Source of the DNA: Chelydra serpentina | Taxonomy: Eukaryota; Chordata; Testudines; Chelydridae | DNA length: 64,000 nucleotides | Reading direction: 5' to 3' | Assembly (NCBI GenBank): GCA_037349315.1 | Contig: JBAIAC010000026.1 | Coordinates: 29,541,501-29,605,500 of the forward strand | Shown: positions 58,445 to 64,000 of the stretch, piece after piece | Position numbering within the stretch: position 1 is the first letter of the stretch | Layout: every line of letters starts with the position of its first letter | Notes under the pieces: generated by a model | What the model saw: the letters and a program-made list of their open reading frames with translations, nothing else | Told to the model about the DNA's origin: nothing | Database searches by the model: none | Translations under genes and position numbers: made by a program

Positions 58445-58877
58445 TAGGAGCATCTCCAGCCTCCTGCTGGCGGGCTCGGGTCCCCCCGGGCAGCCCGAGC
58501 TGCCAGGGAGCTGCCGCCGCCCCTTCCTGCCCCCGGACCGAGCCCACCGGACACCTCCCCTGCCTCAGCCCTGGGCTGCCTACCCCGGGCCCCCACAGCA
58601 GTGGGGAAAAGCTGCGCTGCCCTGGGGAGACTCAGAGTGGCAGCGGTGGGGACAGCAGGATCCCTCCTCCCTCCCTGCATCCCTGGCCCCACTTCCCTCC
58701 CTCCCCAGTTCCTCACATACTCCGGGAGCCCCTCTCACCGCCACAGCCCAGGCTCGGCTCTAGGGGACGATGCTCTGGCTCTCCAGCGGCAGGGTTCTGG
58801 CCAGGGCCAGAGTGCCGCCCCTTGGAAAGTGCCGCCCCAAGCACATGCTTGGAGCGCTGGTGCCTAGAGCCAGCCCT
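58445..58877 (-). repeat. GC-rich dispersed element
   Basis: Very GC-rich, ending AAGCACATGCTTGGAGCGCT, GGTGCCTAGAGCCAGCCCTG. The reverse complement of its right edge, CAGGGCTGGCTCTAGGCACC, is how a common turtle repeat begins. It directly abuts the repeat B copy that follows. Confidence 0.65.
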
Positions 58878-59222
58878 GACTGTACAGACAGAACAAAAAG
58901 ATGTTCTCTGTCCCAAAGGCCTCATAATCTAAGGATAAGACAAGAAACAACAGATGGATACAGATAGATAGGGGAGTACAAAGAAACAGTAGAAAATATG
59001 GGTCAGCAAGGCTGTCAGTGGTCTCAGCATATCACTGGCCTAGCCATTGTCAAGTTTCTTTTGTAGGCATCACTGCAAAAGGAGAGATTTGAAGGAGAAC
59101 AATTAAGTGGATTTGCAGAGGTTTACGGAAGGTTCTTCCCGAATGTGAGGGGAAGCATGGGAAAAAGCACGAAGGTGCTTGTTTAAAAATGTAATAAGTG
59201 GAAAAGACAAAGACGGCCTTTT
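58878..59222 (+). repeat. Dispersed repeat B, best copy in window
   Basis: Reads ACAGACAGAACAAAAAGATG, GATAAGACAAGAAACAACAG, GGTCAGCAAGGCTGTCAGTG, CAAGTTTCTTTTGTAGGCAT and AAGCACGAAGGTGCTTGTTT. I recognise this order from a family abundant in turtle and crocodilian DNA but cannot give its class. Shorter copies lie at 11391, 19998, 31005, 40085 and 43755. Confidence 0.75.
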
Positions 59223-60569
59223 CTGGGGGGAAATAAAGTCCCAAAACTGACCGCAGAGCAGATTATATCTACGTGCAGCTTTTTATAGAGCTCATTGATT
59301 TATTTGATAGATGAAGAGGAATTCATAGTTGAGTGGAATACAGTGAAGTAGGGAACAAATCTGCAGTTTCTCGTTTCCTGTGTTTAAGATATACTGCAGG
59401 ATTGTGTGGAATACTCAGAAAGATACTGCACTCAGAAATAAATCCTTATCCACTGTATCTCCATCACTTTTCCCTTGCAACAAACATAATGAAGGCATGG
59501 CTCAGATTTATCCAAAATAGAACGCTAATTAAGATTTTTAGTCTTCTAAGCGAGAGATGAAACTACTTAATAGTTTCTTCGGGCAAAAACTATGGTTTTT
59601 GTCCTAATGGGTTAGATTTCTGACTTGCTATTCATTCAGTAATTAACTTCTCTCAGTAACAATAAAAATGTATATAGGCTTTCATGAAAAATTCATTTAA
59701 ATTTGTATGGAGTGCAAAGAAAAAGTACTAATGCATTGTGCAAGATGTTGCATGGCTAAACGCTCAAAAAAGTGAGGGCATGCAAAACTTAAAGCTTTCC
59801 CAGCAACATTACTCTGCCAAGTTTCATGTCCTGTATGTTTTACAGTATACATTTTACAGTGTAAAGAGGAATATATTGAACCACACATTTAATGGAGAAA
59901 ACAGGGATAGAAAATAATACATCCATGGATCATTATATAGATATTTCTTATGTTGAAACTTTATTTCCTGGTTTGTTGTGATTTTAACCGTGAAACCTTA
60001 ATATAGCATTCATATTTTTTCCCATTTAATTTACTCCATCTCTGCAATTTTTCCTCCTCGTGTTCTGCAGGGCAAATGCACTGGTTCTGATGCATTGGCG
60101 GGTAATCTGAGTCTGAGTGTGGTGCCCCCTGGTACTATATTACCTAATGTGGAAACTGTTCAGTGACTGGCTAATGACTTTCCTTAGGCCATCAGGGTTC
60201 CCCAGTGCTCAAACTAAATATATTAGGGTTACATTTTACTTTCAGTGAAATCCACATGCAAATATACCCATTATATGTGGATATGACACACGATTAGGAT
60301 AGTAGAAATAAATCTACCAGCAACATGGATCTTGCTGCACTGTCTGACTGCTGGATAGATTTCACAATCCAAATGCAAGATGAGTCTCTCAAATACAGTG
60401 GCAGTAACAGTGCAAACCACCCCCATGAAGCTCTTTTTTATCTGCCCCAGCAATCTGAAACTTACAAAGGTAATTTCAAGTGAATTTTAATGTATGTTTC
60501 AATATGTTTATAGTCCAGTTCATTTAAAGTTTCAGTGCTGATCTGTGAAACACATTGATGATGATGGTA
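59223..60569. other. Intron stretch with no recognised element
   Basis: AT-rich, unassigned sequence. Confidence 0.5.
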
Positions 60570-60635
60570 ATAATAATAATACTTTGGCACCTCACATCTT
60601 CAGAACACGGTACAAACATTAACTAAGCGTCCCCG
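60570..60635. repeat. Old SINE/LINE tail fragment
   Basis: AATAATAATAATACTTTGGC, then CATCTTCAGAACACGGTACA and AACATTAACTAAG resemble the 'CTTTACAAACATTAA' tail also seen in the MIR-like copy at 63633-63873. Confidence 0.4.
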
Positions 60636-60918
60636 TATATATATCATGACGCACATGGCCGAATTGTGTCTGTCACCAACACCAAACTAATTTTGTGGTT
60701 TTATGAACCTTTTATCCTCCTGGGAGTGTCTTAAATGACATGTTATTCTTTAGTGCTAATATTTGCAATAGTACTATTTGCTCGCTCACTCCAGACTACC
60801 GTGTATGAGTGGTTCTATGTAAAAACTAAATCAAGTAACATCATCACTGAAAGTGTCCATCATTTAAGGAGATTAGATTCCAAATTGCTGGTACATTGCT
60901 CAAAAACAAAACCAATCA

Positions 60919-62085
60919 GAAGAACGTAAGAACTGCTATACTGGGCCAGACCAATGGTCCATCTGTCTCTAGTATCCTGTCTCTGACAGTGGCCAGTAAG
61001 AGAGCTTCAGGGTCAGTGTACAGAACAGGGTAGTTGGAGTGATTCACCTGGATCTGGAGTATCTGATACACCTGGTCTTCCTTTCCAGGCTTCTAGCAGT
61101 CAGAGGTTTGGGGTTGCTCTGAGCATGGGGTTGCATCCCTGCTCATCTTGGCTTGCAGCCGTTGAAGCATCTGTGCTCCATGAACTGACCTAGTACGTTT
61201 TTGAATCCAGTTACATGTTTGGCTATCATAAAATCTCAAATGAGTTCCACGGGTTAACTGTGCATCGTGTGAAAAAGAAGTTCCTCTTGGTTGTATTAGA
61301 CCTGTCATCCATTAATGTCATTCTGATTTTTGTATTGTGGGATAGGATAAATAACATTTCTCTATTCACTTTTTCCACACCATTCATGATTTCATAGACC
61401 TCTATGATATCCTCCTTTACTCATCTCTTTTTTAAGCTGAACAGCCCGAATCTTTTTAGTCTCTCTCCACATATGGAAGACTTGATCATCTTTCAGAGGG
61501 GTAGCCATGTCAGTCTGGATCTGGAAGACCCACTTCATCAGACTCATGTGGTGGAATTTTCCAGAGGCAGGTACCTTCGCCCACGAAAGCTTGTGCTCCA
61601 ATATATCTGTTAGTCTATAAGGTGCTACAAGACTTTGTCGCTCTTGATCATCTTTGTTGCCTTTCAGTGAACCTTTTCCAGTTTTACTATATCTGTTTTG
61701 AGATGGGGTGACCAGAACTGGACAAGGTGTGGTCGTACTAAGCATTTATAGAGTGACATTATATTTTCTGTCTTATTTTCTATCCCTTTCCTAATAGTTC
61801 CCAACATTCTGTTAGCCTATTTTACTGCTACTGCACATTGAGCTGAAGTTGTCAGAGATGATGACTCTAAATCTCTTTCTTGAATGGATGTAGCTAGTTT
61901 AAAACCCATCATTATATATATATATATATATGTAGTTGGGATTATTTTTTTTCCCAGTGTGTGTTACTTTGCACTTATTGTTGAATTTCAGCTGCCAGTT
62001 TGTTGCTCAGTCATCAAGTTTTGTGAGATCCCTCTATATCTCTTTGCAGTCAGTTTTGGATTTAACTATCTTGAATAATCTTGAA
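60919..62085 (-). mobile_element. CR1 LINE, 3' untranslated and terminal coding part, interrupted
   Basis: The + strand carries the reverse complement of a turtle-type CR1 3' region. It starts AGAACGTAAGAACTGCTATA CTGGGCCAGACC and passes CCACGGGTTAACTGTGCATC, TTCATGATTTCATAGACCTC and GAGATGGGGTGACCAGAACT. It continues through CCCAACATTCTGTTAGCC and TTTTGTGAGATCCCTC to about 62085. Bases 61494-61642 are a later insertion; the CR1 sequence resumes exactly on the other side. A TA microsatellite has grown at 61912-61932. Stops are frequent and the element is inactive. Confidence 0.9.
61494..61642 (+). mobile_element. Short Penelope-related insertion with 13-base target duplication
   Basis: 149-base insert inside the CR1 copy. 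It begins CAGAGGGGTAGCCATGTCAG and includes CGCCCACGAAAGCTTGTGCT, AATATATCTGTTAGTCTATA and AGGTGCTACAAGACTTTG. The last part is the reverse complement of the terminal sequence of the Penelope-like element at 8828. Exact copies of CTTGATCATCTTT flank it at 61481-61493 and 61643-61655. It has no coding capacity, and may be a heavily shortened copy or a non-autonomous relative. Confidence 0.85.
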
Positions 62086-62486
62086 ATAATCAGAAGTACA
62101 TGTTGGCCAAACTAGAGCTGCTTTTGAAATCTGTTAGCCAAGTTATTTACATGGTATGGATCCAGAGACTGGTTTAAATAAACTTTAGAGTCCCTGTTTG
62201 TGCTTTGAGAGCCAAGATAATGCATCATATAAGCCACTATCTGAGATCCACATCACAGATTTGATGGAAGGATCTCGTCCTCAGTGTCTAGTTTCAGAGC
62301 TTTTGACCAACTTGTACCAATGTGGTATTAGTTGAAAAATGCTCAATATCTGTATACACTGACTTATTTTGTTCTGCATTTTGGATTTTCAGAACTCAGC
62401 TACAAAGTGTAACATTCAGAAAGTTAAACCTTTCCTTGAAATTAAATTGTTGACCCCTTTGTTATCTGAAATTAAAAGAAAATGGT
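62086..62486. other. Intron stretch with no recognised element
   Basis: Unassigned sequence between the CR1 and the next Penelope fragment. Confidence 0.5.
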
Positions 62487-62830
62487 TTGTGTCACAAGGT
62501 AGGTGAGGTAATATCTTTTGGTGAACCAAATTTTGTTGGTAACAGAGACAAGCTTTGGGCCACACAGAGCTCTTCTTCAGGTCTGGGAAAGGTACTCTGA
62601 GAGTCACAGCTAAATGCAAGGTGGAACAGATTGTTTCGTAAAAGTAATTAGAACATATTATAAGAGACCATTCAACGTAGAGTGGCCCGTTAACTCCTCT
62701 GCATTCATAGGTCAAAAAAGAGGGGATTAGTGGGTTACAGATTGCTGTAATAAGCCATAAATCCTGTGTCTTTTTCAGTCTATGATTTTTAGTGTCTAGA
62801 AGAGTTATGAATTTAAGGAATATTGTTTGT
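62487..62830 (-). mobile_element. Penelope-like element 3' fragment (second family)
   Basis: The + strand reads GGTAGGTGAGGTAATATCTT, AGCTCTTCTTCAGGTCTGGG, GCAAGGTGGAACAGATTG, GTGGGTTACAGATTGCTGTA and GATTTTTAGTGTCTAGAAGA. I recall this order as the 3' end of a reptile Penelope-like family whose coding region lies on the opposite strand. The copy is 5'-truncated before the endonuclease. Confidence 0.75.
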
Positions 62831-63632
62831 CACATATAACTTCTCCAGAGGGATTTAGCAGCTATGATTTTATACATTTTTTTTTAATCAAGTAACCTAG
62901 AATGATGCAAATGTTTAGCCTTCATGCTAACTGCTGGGATTTTTTTTTTAAAGACCTCCATATGATGTGTGTATGTGTGTAATGTTATAGGTATACACAT
63001 GTACAAATGTGTACACACCTCTTCTAAGTAATACGCCTCCCACATGTTTGTTTATTTTATATACCGATATATGATTTATTTTTAAAGACACTGAAAATAA
63101 CTTGGTTTTAAGGTGAATTAAGTTCCTATGATACAGTCAAAGAATTAGCCTTTTCATGTCACTGATTTTAATAGCCACCAGGGGGCATTGTGGCTTGGTT
63201 GTCATTCACAAACTTATAGTGTGCCTGTAAATCTGAAGTCTGGGGAACATTTGTGATTTCTCTTAAGGAGGAATCCTGTCTAGAAGGGAGCAGATGTGGA
63301 TTTCTTTTTGCTTTACTAGAAAACCATAGTGTTGTCAAATTTGCTAAGCATAGTCAATTGAGATTAACATACAATAAGCAATATGAAAGTATCTAACTAC
63401 AGTAGAAAGTAGATCACATTTTTTATGCTTCCTCTGAACTCGGAAGTTGTGGGTTTCATTAGGGTATGATAAAACAAATTCAGTTCAAGTATATCTTTGA
63501 AATAAACTTTGAAAACTTGGGCAATGAGGTGCTGTCATTTTTTACGCATGACCTCCTGTTGATTTCAATAAAGAGAACATTAGAAGGTACTTTAGGTTCT
63601 ACATATAAAGTGGGATTAATAGATGATAATAC
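62831..63632. other. Intron stretch with no recognised element
   Basis: AT-rich, with T-runs at 62879 and 62941 and a short TGTG/ATGT run near 62966-62980. Nothing else is recognised. Confidence 0.5.
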
Positions 63633-63873
63633 ATTGTATTTATGTGGGACCTTTGATGTGAGATTCTCAAAGTGCTTTACAAACATTTAATTAAATCTCA
63701 TAAGAACCCTTTTTGATGGATGTAGTATACTCATTTCACAGGTGAGTACATGGAGGCACAGAGAGGTTAACTGACTTCCCTAATCAGCATTCAAGTCAGT
63801 GACACAAAAAGGAACCTACCCCAGAAGTCCTGGCCCAAAGTTCTCTGCTCTAACCACTGAACCACGACTCCCT
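63633..63873 (-). repeat. MIR-like SINE
   Basis: The + strand reads CAAAGTGCTTTACAAACATT, CATTTCACAGGTGAGTACAT, GGAGGCACAGAGAGGTTAAC and TCTGCTCTAACCACTGAACC: the reverse complement of an MIR-type SINE from tail to head. Confidence 0.8.
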
Positions 63874-64000
63874 TACAACAACTTGGAATTTCTGTACAGC
63901 AATTAAGAAAAGTTCGGAGCAGCTATTTTCACTAGAAATGCGTGTGTTTGGGGGTGTCTAGCTGGGAACAATTGGCATTATTAAATATTGTCCTGTTGAG

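Larger units (their letters stand above)
5561..64000 (+). other. WWOX: WWOX intron 8, 5' part (58 kb, continues beyond window)
   Basis: Everything after the donor at 5561 is intron. In human this is the giant intron 8 containing the common fragile site FRA16D. No match to the final exon (QQGAATTVYC in relatives) is found on either strand, which fits a very long intron. The intron is filled with the repeats listed separately. No independent host gene within it could be supported. Confidence 0.85.

Noticed and set aside
1..64000. CRISPR array, prokaryotic operon, toxin system or integrated virus
   Set aside because: No spaced direct repeats, no dense coding sequence and no viral gene set; splice-bounded exons and vertebrate repeats show this is animal intron DNA.

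Overview
The window is vertebrate nuclear DNA, almost all of it intron, from the gene WWOX (WW domain-containing oxidoreductase). Two coding exons on the + strand can be recognised. The first is 1210-1395 (186 bases) and the second 5296-5560 (265 bases). Their phases and lengths fit coding positions c.606-791 and c.792-1056 of human WWOX, i.e. exons 7 and 8, which encode the middle of the short-chain dehydrogenase/reductase (SDR) domain. Bases 1-1209 are the end of intron 6, 1396-5295 are intron 7, and 5561-64000 are the start of intron 8. Intron 8 is the very large WWOX intron, which in human carries the fragile site FRA16D. No trace of exon 9 is seen.

The organism is a sauropsid and most likely a turtle. 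The protein looks bird/reptile-like. The repeats also resemble families I associate with chelonian genomes: sauropsid CR1 LINEs in the reverse orientation, Penelope-like elements with a GIY-YIG endonuclease, many short hAT-type elements with 8-base target duplications, GC-rich palindromic elements, and a few ancient MIR SINEs. Family names come from memory of sequence patterns, not from a database search.

Layout: 1-5.6 kb, two WWOX exons and small palindromic repeats. 8.8-9.7 kb, a broken Penelope-like element. 12.6-17.9 kb, transposon-rich, with a hAT-like element, a hairpin-rich element, a 530-base near-perfect inverted repeat at 15.2-15.75 kb, and two head-to-head hAT transposase remnants. 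18-25 kb, mostly unassigned AT-rich intron with a small hAT element and two MIRs. 25.6-26.65 kb, a composite of a palindromic GC-rich element with a second element inside it. 27-52 kb, mainly unassigned intron with scattered small elements. 52.6-59.2 kb, GC-richer repeats (another palindrome, a LINE reverse-transcriptase relic and unassigned blocks). 60.9-62.85 kb, a CR1 interrupted by a short Penelope-related insertion with a 13-base target duplication, followed by another Penelope fragment. An MIR lies at the end.

I saw no operon, CRISPR array or multi-gene system, and nothing I would call a new biological system. The points most worth a second look are a Tyr-to-Phe change at the WWOX position equivalent to human Tyr287, the large inverted repeats inside a fragile-site intron, and several well-preserved nested transposon insertions.
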